Positions 19,872-27,197 of a stretch of 64,000 nucleotides of DNA are shown here, in pieces; the stretch's first letter is position 1, and every line of letters starts with the position of its first letter. The DNA lies in NCBI GenBank assembly GCA_002127295.1, contig NFUV01000001.1:1-64000 (forward strand), given 5' to 3'. The DNA is from Chitinophagaceae bacterium IBVUCB2 (GTDB lineage Bacteria > Bacteroidota > Bacteroidia > Chitinophagales > Chitinophagaceae). The notes under the pieces were generated by a model. The model was not told the DNA's origin. It did no database searches and worked only from the letters and a program-made list of their open reading frames with translations. The position numbers and the translations under genes are program-made.

Positions 19872-20795
19872 ATGCAACTATCCACTCGTCACCTGCTGGG
19901 CATTAAGAACCTCACTACAGAAGATATTTCATTAATTCTATCTACAGCGGCCCAATTCAAAGAAGTTTTACAACGACCCGTAAAGAAAGTACCGTCTCTC
20001 AGGGATGTAACTATTGTAAACCTTTTTTACGAAAACTCTACCCGTACCAGGTTTTCCTTTGAACTGGCAGAAAAAAGATTGAGTGCTGATACGATCAATT
20101 TTGCATCTTCTTCCTCTTCTGCCGCCAAAGGTGAAACTTTGCTGGATACAGTTAATAATATCTTATCTATGAAGGTGGATATGGTAGTGATGCGTCACAG
20201 TGCAAGCGGTGCACCTCATTTCTTAGCACAACATATTCCGGCTGCAATTATTAATGCGGGTGATGGTATCAATGAACATCCCACGCAAGGTTTATTGGAT
20301 GCCTTTTCTATCCAGGAAAAAACTGGAACATTAGCGGGGCGAAAAGTCGCAATCATCGGCGACATCATGCACAGCCGGGTTGCACAAAGTAATATTTATC
20401 TGTTGAAAAAAATGGGTGCAGAAGTAACGGTTTGCGGACCGCCAACATTAATCCCCAAATATATAAGTGAAGCTTTAGGCGTAAGCGTAAATTATAATTT
20501 GAAAGAAACATTGGAGTGGTGTGATGTTGCGAATGTTCTCCGCATACAGTTAGAAAGACAGAACCAGGTATTATTTTCATCACTCCGGGAATATAGCCTC
20601 GCTTACGGTATTAACAGAAACTTACTTGACAGCCTGCATAAAGAAATCGTCATTATGCACCCCGGGCCCATTAACAGGGGAGTAGAGATGGATAGTGATG
20701 TAGCCGACAGCAAACAATCCATAATTTTACAACAGGTAGAGAACGGAGTGGCGGTGAGAATGGCAGTCCTTTATTTACTTTCTGGCAGAAATTAA
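19872..20795 (+). CDS. pyrB: Aspartate carbamoyltransferase catalytic subunit
   Basis: Catalyses carbamoyl phosphate plus aspartate to N-carbamoylaspartate, the committed step of UMP synthesis. The 307-aa protein has the carbamoyl-phosphate motif STRTR (56-60), the HPTQGLLDAF loop and MHPGPINRGVE near the C terminus, as in class B/C ATCases. It follows pyrR closely. No pyrI regulatory-chain gene is nearby, so regulation may be transcriptional through PyrR. The end is followed by a structured 85-bp spacer before coaD. Confidence 0.96.
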   Translation: MQLSTRHLLGIKNLTTEDISLILSTAAQFKEVLQRPVKKVPSLRDVTIVNLFYENSTRTRFSFELAEKRLSADTINFASSSSSAAKGETLLDTVNNILSMKVDMVVMRHSASGAPHFLAQHIPAAIINAGDGINEHPTQGLLDAFSIQEKTGTLAGRKVAIIGDIMHSRVAQSNIYLLKKMGAEVTVCGPPTLIPKYISEALGVSVNYNLKETLEWCDVANVLRIQLERQNQVLFSSLREYSLAYGINRNLLDSLHKEIVIMHPGPINRGVEMDSDVADSKQSIILQQVENGVAVRMAVLYLLSGRN

Positions 20796-20814
20796 ATAAT
20801 AAGCACAAATTAAG

Positions 20815-20877
20815 AAATACGAAGTACGTTGCGTACTTTCAAACTCTATCGTACTTCTAACTTATAACTTCGTATTT
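20815..20877 (+). promoter_or_regulatory. Leader with competing stem-loops before coaD
   Basis: AAATACGAAGT (20815-20825) is exactly complementary to ACTTCGTATTT (20867-20877). Inside, AGTACG (20823-20828) can pair with CGTACT at 20832-20837 over three bases, or GAAGTACG (20821-20828) with CGTACTTC (20850-20857). These pairings exclude one another, as in attenuators or riboswitches. The last arm ends three bases before the coaD ATG. It may also be an inverted intergenic repeat. Confidence 0.6.
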
Positions 20878-20880
20878 GTT

Positions 20881-21351
20881 ATGGCTCGTATCTGTTTATT
20901 TCCCGGAACATTTGACCCTCTTACGTTAGGGCATGTAGATATCATCAACAGGGCATTGCCACTGTTTGATAAAATTGTAGTAGGTATAGGCTTAAATGCT
21001 GCTAAAGCGCCGATGTTCTCTCCTGATCAGCGATTGCAATGGATAAAGGATATTTATAAAGATGAAGACAGGGTAGAAGGTGCCGTATATGAAGGATTAA
21101 CGATCGAATTTTGTAAAAAAATTGGTGCCCACTTTATTTTGCGGGGGATTCGATACGTCAGCGATTTTGAATATGAAAAAACAATAGCTGATGCTAACCG
21201 TACGCTGGATAAAAATATCGAAACAGTATTCCTGACGGGAGAACCCAAATACACTTCGGTAGCCTCTACTATTGTCCGTGACATCATACGAAATGGCGGC
21301 GACGCTGCTCCATTTTTGCCAGAAGTAGTTTCATCGTCTCTTATAAAATAA
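20881..21351 (+). CDS. coaD: Phosphopantetheine adenylyltransferase
   Basis: Transfers AMP from ATP to 4'-phosphopantetheine to give dephospho-CoA, the penultimate step of CoA synthesis. The 156-aa protein has the nucleotidyltransferase motif FPGTFDPLTLGH (T-L-G-H at 15-18) and the C-terminal YTSVASTIVRDI signature. The length is typical. It is followed after four bases by a thioesterase gene, so the two are probably cotranscribed. The structured leader upstream may set its expression. Confidence 0.96.
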   Translation: MARICLFPGTFDPLTLGHVDIINRALPLFDKIVVGIGLNAAKAPMFSPDQRLQWIKDIYKDEDRVEGAVYEGLTIEFCKKIGAHFILRGIRYVSDFEYEKTIADANRTLDKNIETVFLTGEPKYTSVASTIVRDIIRNGGDAAPFLPEVVSSSLIK

Positions 21352-21355
21352 TACT

Positions 21356-21808
21356 ATGTCGATCTGGTTTAATAAAGAACTTTTGCTGAGTGATTTTGAA
21401 CATTTTGGTAAAGGAACCATGGGTGAATATATAGGTATTGAATGGGTAGAGCTGGGGAATGATTTTCTAAAAGCTAAAATGCCTGTTGATCATCGTACCA
21501 GGCAACCATATGGTTTGTTACACGGAGGTGCTTCCTGTGTATTAGCAGAAACTATCGGAAGTGTGGCTTCAGCCATGGTTATCGATCATGCATCTTTTCA
21601 ATGTGTGGGACTTGAAATAAATGCCAATCATATTTACAGTGCAACTTCCGGTTATGTTACAGGTATTGCTACACCCTTGCACCTGGGACGAAGTACCCAT
21701 GTATGGGATATAAAAATTTATAATGAAAACGAGAAAATGGTTTGCGTAAGCAGGCTTACCGTAGCAATAATTGAAAAAAGAGATTTTAATAAACCACGGT
21801 CATTGTAA
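21356..21808 (+). CDS. Hotdog-fold acyl-CoA thioesterase
   Basis: A 150-aa protein of the PaaI/MenI-type hotdog thioesterase family: DHRTRQPYGLLHGGASCVLAET (with the conserved H-G-G and a downstream Glu as catalytic base) and a C-terminal HVWDIKIYNENEKMVCVSRLT strand. Members hydrolyse acyl-CoA or 1,4-dihydroxy-2-naphthoyl-CoA. The tight spacing after coaD suggests a CoA-related role, but the substrate cannot be inferred. It converges on a Nudix gene with only two bases between stops. Confidence 0.85.
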   Translation: MSIWFNKELLLSDFEHFGKGTMGEYIGIEWVELGNDFLKAKMPVDHRTRQPYGLLHGGASCVLAETIGSVASAMVIDHASFQCVGLEINANHIYSATSGYVTGIATPLHLGRSTHVWDIKIYNENEKMVCVSRLTVAIIEKRDFNKPRSL

Positions 21809-21810
21809 AT

Positions 21811-22434
21811 TCATTTAGCGAATTCCTTTATTACATCGATCACTGAAGGAAAACTTTCAGGAAAGAAAGCCTGGGCTTCTTTCATACTCACCCATTTAAT
21901 TTCAGCTATACCTTCATCTGTTTGCGGAATTAATTCCTGTTCACCTTTTACACTCATAGTATACCAATGTGATTCTTTTAAAACAAATTTTGAACCTTCA
22001 TGATAGGTGTGGTAAGTAATAATGAGTGGTGAAATGAGTTTTACTTTGGTTAATCCTGTTTCTTCTTCAACTTCCCTAACTGCACATACTTCCAGGCTTT
22101 CTCCTTTATCCAACTTACCTTTTGGCAAATCCCATTTTCCCCGCCTAAAGATGAGCAAAATTTGTTTTTTTTCATTTTGCACAAGACCGCCTGCAGCTTG
22201 TACAATGGTAAACTTTTTATAAAACGCTTTTTTTAATACTGCTAAATCCGGGTGATAAAAAACTCCTGCATGCACTTTATCAAGCTGCATTTCATGTATC
22301 ATTGATTTAACGGTGTGAGTATCCAATTCATCGATAAATATTGCATCATCATGATGAACATAAGGCTCGATCTCCCCATCAATTGTATCACACAGATAAA
22401 GCGGCTTATTATCAAAGTAGATCTTGATGTACAT
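21811..22434 (-). CDS. Nudix hydrolase, 207 aa
   Basis: A complete Nudix box lies at about 106-128: G106-x5-E112-x7-R120-E-V-E-E-E-T-G-L, the Mg2+-binding pyrophosphohydrolase signature. The N-terminal ~75 residues are an extra domain not part of the Nudix fold. The ATG at 22434 (MYIKIYFDNK) is preferred over the frame start at 22461. The likely substrate is a nucleoside diphosphate derivative; which one cannot be told. It is divergent from pyrE with about 100 bp between start codons. Confidence 0.88.
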   Translation of the reverse strand: MYIKIYFDNKPLYLCDTIDGEIEPYVHHDDAIFIDELDTHTVKSMIHEMQLDKVHAGVFYHPDLAVLKKAFYKKFTIVQAAGGLVQNEKKQILLIFRRGKWDLPKGKLDKGESLEVCAVREVEEETGLTKVKLISPLIITYHTYHEGSKFVLKESHWYTMSVKGEQELIPQTDEGIAEIKWVSMKEAQAFFPESFPSVIDVIKEFAK

Positions 22435-22521
22435 AAAAAAATAATATGACACAAGGTACAAGAAGCAGGGGACAAGTGCTATACGTTGGTCATAGCTTTT
22501 TTTCTTATGCTTTGCAGCTTG

Positions 22522-22529
22522 TACCTTTG
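22522..22529 (+). promoter_or_regulatory. -7 element TACCTTTG before pyrE
   Basis: An exact TAnnTTTG match, six bases before the pyrE ATG at 22536. It lies inside a 30-codon upstream extension of the frame, which argues that the extension is not translated and that the transcript has almost no leader. Confidence 0.6.
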
Positions 22530-22535
22530 TTCAAT

Positions 22536-23171
22536 ATGACAGATGCAAAAGTAGTAGCCGAAAAATTATTACAGGTAAATGCCGTTAAATTAAATCCGGA
22601 CCAGCCTTTTACCTGGGCAAGTGGATGGAAAAGTCCCATCTATTGCGATAACCGAAAAGTGTTATCATTTCCTTTTATACGGGATTATATAAAGTCAGAA
22701 ATGTGTAACGTGGTGTTTGAAAAGTTCCCTGATGCAGATATGCTTGCAGGTGTAGCCACGGCAGGTATTGCCTGGGGTGCTATGGCCGCCGATCAGTTAA
22801 AGCTTCCCTATATCTATGTGAGACCCAAACCAAAAGAGCATGGGTTAGGCAACCAGATAGAAGGACATTATGAAAAAGGGCAGAAGGTAGTTGTGATAGA
22901 AGATTTAGTTTCCACCGGCAAAAGCAGCTTGCAGGTGGTAGATGTGCTGAAGGCGCAGGAATTGGATGTGATCGGGATGGTTTCAATCTTTACTTATGGT
23001 TTTGCAGCTGCAACGGAAGCATTCAATAATGCATCATTGACTTACTATTCGTTGACCACTTATGCTGATTTAATAGAATCGGCCATTCAGAAAGGAATAG
23101 TTTCAGCCGGACAACAGGATATTTTGTTAAAGTGGAGAGATGATCCGGCTAACTGGAAAGGCAATTCGTAA
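22536..23171 (+). CDS. pyrE: Orotate phosphoribosyltransferase
   Basis: Converts orotate and PRPP to orotidine 5'-monophosphate in UMP synthesis. The 211-aa protein has the PRPP-binding motif VVVIEDLVSTGKS (118-130), the catalytic-loop segment RPKPKEHGLGNQIEG and TWASGWKSPIYCDNR near the N terminus, all typical. The frame is open from 22446, but those 30 residues are not conserved-looking and contain the promoter element, so MTDAKVV is chosen as the start. It lies about 1.7 kb from pyrB, forming a loose pyrimidine cluster. Confidence 0.96.
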   Translation: MTDAKVVAEKLLQVNAVKLNPDQPFTWASGWKSPIYCDNRKVLSFPFIRDYIKSEMCNVVFEKFPDADMLAGVATAGIAWGAMAADQLKLPYIYVRPKPKEHGLGNQIEGHYEKGQKVVVIEDLVSTGKSSLQVVDVLKAQELDVIGMVSIFTYGFAAATEAFNNASLTYYSLTTYADLIESAIQKGIVSAGQQDILLKWRDDPANWKGNS

Positions 23172-23195
23172 TTTTAAGTTTAAATAAATGTGTGG

Positions 23196-23585
23196 ATGAA
23201 AAAGATATTATTTTCCCTGCTTGCAATAACAGGTTTATCAATCGCTGGCATATCACAAACAAAGCCTTTGGTACAAAAAGTTATTAAAACTCCCACAGCG
23301 TTATGTGAAAGTTGCAAAACAAGAATTGAAACCTACCTCAAACGTTACGACGGTATTCTTGAAATAAATGTAAACTATAGAAAAGGAGAGACGAAGGTTA
23401 AATACCTGACAGACCGTACGGATATAGAACAGATAAAGACTGCTATTGCCAATGCTGGTTATGATGCTGATGATATACCTGCAACAGAAGATATGTATAA
23501 AAGGTTGCCGAAAAGCTGCAAAAAGCCTGAAGATGGTGGAGGTCATCCTAAACCTAAAACACCACCGCCACCACCGCAACAATAA
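23196..23585 (+). CDS. Exported heavy-metal-associated (HMA) domain protein
   Basis: A signal peptide (about 1-20) precedes an HMA ferredoxin-like fold with the metal-binding C37-E-S-C40 motif, beta-alpha-beta segments ILEINVNYRKGETKV and IKTAIANAGYDADD. The C-terminal 25 residues are Pro/Lys-rich. It probably binds Cu+ or a similar ion in the periplasm. Start at ATG 23196; a GTG two codons earlier is possible. It lies 24 bp after pyrE and may be cotranscribed; a good terminator follows. Confidence 0.83.
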   Translation: MKKILFSLLAITGLSIAGISQTKPLVQKVIKTPTALCESCKTRIETYLKRYDGILEINVNYRKGETKVKYLTDRTDIEQIKTAIANAGYDADDIPATEDMYKRLPKSCKKPEDGGGHPKPKTPPPPPQQ

Positions 23586-23590
23586 ATTAT

Positions 23591-23616
23591 AACCCTCTTT
23601 GATCAGAGGGTTTTTT
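23591..23616. terminator. Intrinsic terminator
   Basis: AACCCTCT and AGAGGGTT form an 8-bp perfect stem over a 6-base loop, followed by a T-run on the plus strand; it ends the pyrE/HMA unit and lies at the stop of the convergent lipoprotein gene. Confidence 0.88.
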
Positions 23617-24079
23617 ATTTTAATAAAGCCGCAATATTCTGCTTGCCTTCATAATTAATGTTATAGTTGATGTACACAAAACTCTTTCCCACTTTTGCAA
23701 TTCCTTTTACTTTCAGTATTACCTCATTACCCAGCAAAGCTGCAAATGAATTTTTAAGAAGTTTACTCATGTTCACCTTTAATTTAACGGGTAGATAGAA
23801 GGAGTCTTTTGCCGGAATATGAATTAATGTGTCCATGGAGAAACTGCCCAGGAAGTTGCCCTCCAGCCAGGCATTACCCTTCACTTCTTTTAGTTTCAGC
23901 TTTGAATTGTTGGGATTAAAATAATAGAGGTTGAGGGACAGTGTAGATTCCTTCATTCCTAGCTTATAAAGTTGTATGTTATCAACCCGCATAAAATCTG
24001 GCTCCTTAAAAGATCTGCAGGAGTGTAAATGAATAACTGAAACCAGCAGACAAATAAGGTAAAATAATCGGGCTTTCAT
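23615..24079 (-). CDS. LEA14-like lipoprotein, 154 aa
   Basis: Signal sequence with lipobox H-L-H-S-C21, so a lipoprotein. The mature part reads like the LEA type 2/WHy fold: a strand LSLNLYYFNPNNSKLKLKEV, WLEGNFLGSFS and a final strand VYINYNINYEGKQNI. This fold is known from stress-related proteins in plants and bacteria; its action in Bacteroidota is unknown. It is a single gene convergent with the HMA protein gene. Confidence 0.7.
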   Translation of the reverse strand: MKARLFYLICLLVSVIHLHSCRSFKEPDFMRVDNIQLYKLGMKESTLSLNLYYFNPNNSKLKLKEVKGNAWLEGNFLGSFSMDTLIHIPAKDSFYLPVKLKVNMSKLLKNSFAALLGNEVILKVKGIAKVGKSFVYINYNINYEGKQNIAALLK

Positions 24080-24517
24080 CCTGCAGTTATTTTATGCAAA
24101 ATAGGGGAAAGGAATCCTCAATGCCCGATTTCTGCCGGATACGGGCAAAGACCAGTTATCCACAAAAAAGGTCAGCTAATTAATTTATAAGCACTGATAA
24201 TAATAGTAAAAGTCCGATTGCGGAGTCATGAACGAGAGGGCTTGCAACTCCAAAATCTAACCAAATAAATTAACCAAAAAACAGTGGAATGGGATATAAT
24301 GACCCTAATTAGGGGGAATGAGTTCGCAATTTACCCCTACGGCTAATAACCAACAATTTACCCTTTTATACATAGTATCAGGAAGAGCCAAAAGCTAACT
24401 TCCAATGTATTAAAACAAACAACAATACCTAAATACAAGAATAAGACGGTAGCTACTTAAAGTAGAATTTGAGGTAAGGGCATTTGGCCGGGAGAGCGTA
24501 CAAATACTCGATGTGGG

Positions 24518-24548
24518 ATAAAGTGTTATTTATAACACTTTATATTTG
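24518..24548 (+). promoter_or_regulatory. Operator-like palindrome merged with a TATATTTG element
   Basis: ATAAAGTGTTA (24518-24528) and TAACACTTTAT (24533-24543) form an 11-bp perfect inverted repeat around TTTA. The -7 element TATATTTG (24541-24548) overlaps its right arm, so a protein bound to the dyad would block a plus-strand promoter. No protein gene follows; transcription would run to the terminator at 24767-24787, giving a possible RNA of about 230 nt. Confidence 0.5.
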
Positions 24549-24613
24549 TGTAGAAACTAAACGAACTATATTTTTATACTGTTATCAGTTAGTAACTATT
24601 GACTGGTAAGCAC

Positions 24614-24644
24614 AAAAAAGCCTCTTACTTTCACGATAAGAGGC
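24614..24644 (-). terminator. Minus-strand intrinsic terminator after the tRNA-like RNA
   Basis: Read on the minus strand, GCCTCTTA and TAAGAGGC form an 8-bp stem over nine bases, followed by six T residues. It lies 36 bases past the 3' end of the tRNA-like RNA, as expected for a small RNA gene. Confidence 0.75.
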
Positions 24645-24679
24645 GAAAAACGCCGAAAGGCATTTTTACTTTGGCAAAA

Positions 24680-24749
24680 TGGAGGCTACCAGAATCGAAC
24701 TGGCCGTACATGGGTGGGAATCCGACGACGGTCAACCAGAACAGCCCCC
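24680..24749 (-). ncRNA. tRNA-like RNA, resembles the joined ends of a tmRNA
   Basis: On the minus strand the 5' end GGGGGCT pairs with AGCCTCC at the 3' end (seven pairs including a G3-U70 wobble), followed by discriminator A. A T-arm is clear: GCCAG, loop TTCGATT, CTGGT. The 38 bases between do not make D and anticodon arms; they start GTTCTGGTTGACC, like the 5' tmRNA consensus, and CCGT/ACGG can form a P2-like helix. G3-U70 plus A73 are the alanine-tRNA-synthetase identity features shared by tRNA-Ala and tmRNA. There is no tag-reading frame. It could be an ssrA deletion remnant, an attachment-site relic or a genuine small RNA. CCA is not encoded. Confidence 0.42.
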
Positions 24750-24766
24750 TTTAACTTTTGAAATAG

Positions 24767-24787
24767 CCTCTCTTTTGAGAGGTTTTT
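24767..24787 (+). terminator. Plus-strand terminator
   Basis: CCTCTC-TTTT-GAGAGG followed by TTTTT. It would end a plus-strand transcript from the promoter element at 24541, running antisense to the tRNA-like RNA. Confidence 0.65.
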
Positions 24788-24932
24788 CATTTAGTAGATG
24801 GGCTGTGGCGAATATATTTTTTATAAACAGAATTTCAAACCTTCAAATATTAACATTTAGTGGATAATTGCAGGTAAGTACCCCGAAGTGCTTGGTAGTA
24901 ATGAGTTTGATAAATTTGTAAACTCACATATT

Positions 24933-25658
24933 TTATCTAATAGCCTGCTTTAAAACAGTATCTACGATGGTATTTGAAGGACGTACAACAGGGTAAGAAG
25001 CCGTTTTGGGAGAGGATACCGTATCCCCTTGCTTCGTTGTTGTGTTTTCTGATTTCGATTCCTTTGATTTATTTAGTCGTGCTAATCCTAAAGCTATTAA
25101 TGCCCCAACTATTCCGCCCATAACATATTTGGATATTTCTACTCCAATCCAATATTTCTTCAACCACAAATCTCTTTTTTGTATTTCATAACTACGGGCA
25201 ATAGATAATTCTATTTCAGCCTCTTTTAAGTAGTAATTATTTCTAAATGCTAAAGCTCCTTCATTTTTCAAATAAACAACTCGTTTCATATTGTCAGAAT
25301 AAATATGAATTTCAACAGGTGTTTCTTTGATATGATTGTTTAATGCCAAAACTTCTAAAGCCTCACTTACTTCTGCCCATTGGTATTTCATTTCTGCTTC
25401 GGGAATAACTTCTTCGTAAGTAACGGAAAGATTTTTAAGCCATCCAATTACCCCAATAGGCATTTTATCATTGGTGTATTTTTCAGGGCTATTTAAAATA
25501 TCTACGAGAGTTCCAAAATGTAATGATGAATACTCATAATCTCTTTTAAATACAGGTGTTGTTTTACCCATCTTGCCTTCTCCTCTTATGCCAAAAGAAA
25601 TATAGTTATACAGAACTTTTAAAATTTCATGCTCTAATAGGTAGGGGTGGGCGGCCAT
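24933..25658 (-). CDS. Hypothetical protein with one membrane segment, 241 aa
   Basis: I do not recognise this protein. The N-terminal ~170 residues are soluble, and a single transmembrane helix (YVMGGIVGALIALGLARL, about 182-199) is followed by a Ser/Thr/Lys-rich tail. There is no signal peptide, so the N-terminal domain should be cytoplasmic. Its ATG directly abuts the stop of the 44-aa gene, so the two are translationally linked and, with the transposase upstream on the same strand, look like one transcript. It may be passenger cargo of the IS1595-type element. Confidence 0.6.
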   Translation of the reverse strand: MAAHPYLLEHEILKVLYNYISFGIRGEGKMGKTTPVFKRDYEYSSLHFGTLVDILNSPEKYTNDKMPIGVIGWLKNLSVTYEEVIPEAEMKYQWAEVSEALEVLALNNHIKETPVEIHIYSDNMKRVVYLKNEGALAFRNNYYLKEAEIELSIARSYEIQKRDLWLKKYWIGVEISKYVMGGIVGALIALGLARLNKSKESKSENTTTKQGDTVSSPKTASYPVVRPSNTIVDTVLKQAIR

Positions 25659-25793
25659 TTATTTTTTCTTTTTAGGCAAGGGAGTGGTAGCAGCAAGTTT
25701 TATTAATTCTTCAAAGGTCATACCATCAGGGGGCTTGACGGTTATATCGTACTTTCCTTTTTTCTTTGCTTTCTTTTTAGCTGCTTTTGCCAT
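25659..25793 (-). CDS. Small Lys-rich protein, 44 aa
   Basis: The frame begins MAKAAKKKAKKKGKYDITV, has a PPDGMTFEELIKLA segment and ends PLPKKKK. Its stop is immediately followed by the ATG of the 241-aa gene, and it starts 13 bp after the end of the transposase gene; the compact arrangement supports it as real. The basic N terminus might bind nucleic acid. I regard it as a probable companion of the transposase; its function is not known. Confidence 0.6.
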   Translation of the reverse strand: MAKAAKKKAKKKGKYDITVKPPDGMTFEELIKLAATTPLPKKKK

Positions 25794-25806
25794 GAGTAGC
25801 AAGTTA

Positions 25807-26721
25807 CTACTTTGCCGTTAAATCTTTCCATTTTAGACGGCCTTCTGTTTGTTGTAGGAACTGCACAAACCTTTCGTTGTCTTTTACCTTGCGGCTATTC
25901 CAACGTCCTGTAAATTCATCACAGTATCTATGTAAATGCTTAGGGCTTACTTGGTGGTAAATTCCAAAAACCATTCTCTTAAAGTGGCTAAATGCTCCCT
26001 CTATTGAGTTGGTGTGAAATATTCCATCCTTATATTGTTGAATAGAGTGGTTAACAGAATTATGCCCTGCATATTCATAGTTTAAACCCACATAGCTTTT
26101 GTGTGTATCTGTTACCAGTTGTGCATTTTCATCTACGTTTTGCCTAACTAAATCTTTGAAAGTTTCTTTACCTATTACTTTTAATCTTGCCTTGCCATCC
26201 CTTTCAATCATTCCCATTACGGGTACTTTGTTATCAATGCCTTTATCCTGATACTTCTTTCTTCTGCCCCTGTGCATATTCTCAAACTTTCCTCCAACGT
26301 ATGTTTCATCAATCTCAACTATGTTATCCAATTTCTCAAATGTTTTAGCCTTCATTATCTCCCTTATACGGCATAGAACAAACCATGCAGCTTTTTGTCC
26401 TACTCCCAAATCCCTGCCTAACTGGTGGCTGCTAATTCCTTTCTTATGCGACATTACCAAATACATAGCAGTAAACCATTTGCCTAATGGTAGTTTGGTA
26501 GCCTCCAATAGAGTGCCTTTAGTTATTGAAAACCTACTCCCGCAAGATTTATTCCGGCACTTATAATGTATCATATTACTCATACGATAGGCTCGTTCAG
26601 TTAAGCAATTAGGACAAATAATATTGCCGTCCTGCCAACGTAATTTCTCAAACATATCTCGGCATCTTTCCTCACTTGAAAAGTAGTTAACAGCTTCGGG
26701 GAGTGTCTTAAAATTGAACAT
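25807..26721 (-). CDS. IS1595-family transposase
   Basis: A 304-aa transposase. The N-terminal zinc ribbon has CPNC (about 36-39) and C-R-N-K-S-C (about 55-60), as in IS1595-type (ISXO2-like) enzymes. Catalytic acids can be placed at IDETYVGGK, VTDTHKSY and HTNSIEGAFSHFKR (the E in S-I-E-G). The length is complete and no frameshift is seen, so it may be active. It is the first gene of a minus-strand run with the 44-aa and 241-aa genes. Confidence 0.92.
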   Translation of the reverse strand: MFNFKTLPEAVNYFSSEERCRDMFEKLRWQDGNIICPNCLTERAYRMSNMIHYKCRNKSCGSRFSITKGTLLEATKLPLGKWFTAMYLVMSHKKGISSHQLGRDLGVGQKAAWFVLCRIREIMKAKTFEKLDNIVEIDETYVGGKFENMHRGRRKKYQDKGIDNKVPVMGMIERDGKARLKVIGKETFKDLVRQNVDENAQLVTDTHKSYVGLNYEYAGHNSVNHSIQQYKDGIFHTNSIEGAFSHFKRMVFGIYHQVSPKHLHRYCDEFTGRWNSRKVKDNERFVQFLQQTEGRLKWKDLTAK

Positions 26722-26757
26722 GGTTAATTTGATTTAATTTCGTCAAAACAACTGATT

Positions 26758-26973
26758 ATGCCATTTGAAAATGCTCTATTCTATTTAGCCCTTGTTGAGG
26801 GCGGCGGTCAAATCCTTATCAATAAAAGGGAAATAGTTTTTGCAAAAAGTTTATCTCAAACCAGAACGGAAGTGTTATTCCGAAATGGAGATAGGTTAAT
26901 TCTTAATCTGAATTACGGTGATTTGATGTTCCATTTACAGAACATTGAACACAAGAATTGGCAGGGAGAATAG
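26758..26973 (+). CDS. Small hypothetical protein, 71 aa
   Basis: I do not recognise it. The 71-aa frame starts 36 bp from the divergent transposase start. It has alternating hydrophobic strands (QILINKREIVFAKSLS, TEVLFRNGDRLILNLN) suggesting a small beta-rich domain, somewhat like LytTR-type or PH-like strands, and no signal peptide. Its last 70 bp overlap a minus-strand frame coming the other way. It may be part of the mobile unit. Confidence 0.5.
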   Translation: MPFENALFYLALVEGGGQILINKREIVFAKSLSQTRTEVLFRNGDRLILNLNYGDLMFHLQNIEHKNWQGE

Positions 26974-27187
26974 TCTCTACTACAACCAATACTCTTTTAG
27001 CATCTGACAATGAAATGCCGGATAGGGTAGCTATTACCTTTTCAGCAAGTTGGTCAATTTCCCCTCCACTCAATCCTTTAGCTAATTTATCCCCACCTTC
27101 TTTAGCAGGGGCTTTTACTACTCTTTTACTCTTATTTTTTTCACTAACCCCTTTAGATTTTACAGGGGTATTTTGAGAAGTTGTAGC
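26903..27187 (-). pseudogene. 94-codon frame lacking a start codon
   Basis: On the minus strand the frame from 27187 to the stop at 26903-26905 reads like a small Lys/Ser-rich N terminus followed by a helical segment, LSGGEIDQLAEKVIATLSGI and LSDAKRVLVVVETILP. Just before it the sequence is TTAGGCTACAACT; restoring one T (TTATGGCTACAACT) would create an ATG at the right place. The gene therefore looks intact except for its start, either a recent loss or a sequencing slip. Neighbourhood suggests mobile cargo. Confidence 0.45.
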
Positions 27188-27197
27188 CTAATTAGGG

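Larger units (their letters stand above)
24080..24932. other. 850-bp gene-poor region with regulatory and RNA signals
   Basis: No protein gene is supported. It holds a palindrome with a promoter element (24518-24548), a minus-strand terminator (24614-24644), a tRNA-like RNA (24680-24749) and a plus-strand terminator (24767-24787). The decamer CAATTTACCC occurs twice (24327 and 24353). A plus-strand frame from 24679 (62 codons) is antisense to the RNA and is not believed. Confidence 0.6.
24303..27197. mobile_element. Candidate extent of the IS1595-type element and cargo
   Basis: CCTAATTAGGG occurs at 24304-24314 and 27187-27197, on either side of the transposase and its small companions; read inward, both ends begin CCCTAATTAGG. 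The word TAATG flanks both (24297-24301 and 27201-27205). Because the word is itself palindromic and no long terminal repeat is visible, these limits are a hypothesis; the transposase alone is certain. Confidence 0.3.

Noticed and set aside
24156-24164. Perfect DnaA box TTATCCACA
   Set aside because: Only one box was noticed, with no cluster, no dnaA or dnaN nearby, so an origin is not supported.
24679-24867. Plus-strand 62-codon frame beginning at the tRNA-like RNA
   Set aside because: It is antisense to the T-arm and acceptor of the RNA and passes through a terminator; typical of false frames opposite tRNA-like genes.
26958-27176. Plus-strand 72-codon frame
   Set aside because: The opposite strand encodes a much more protein-like sequence; this frame is its shadow.
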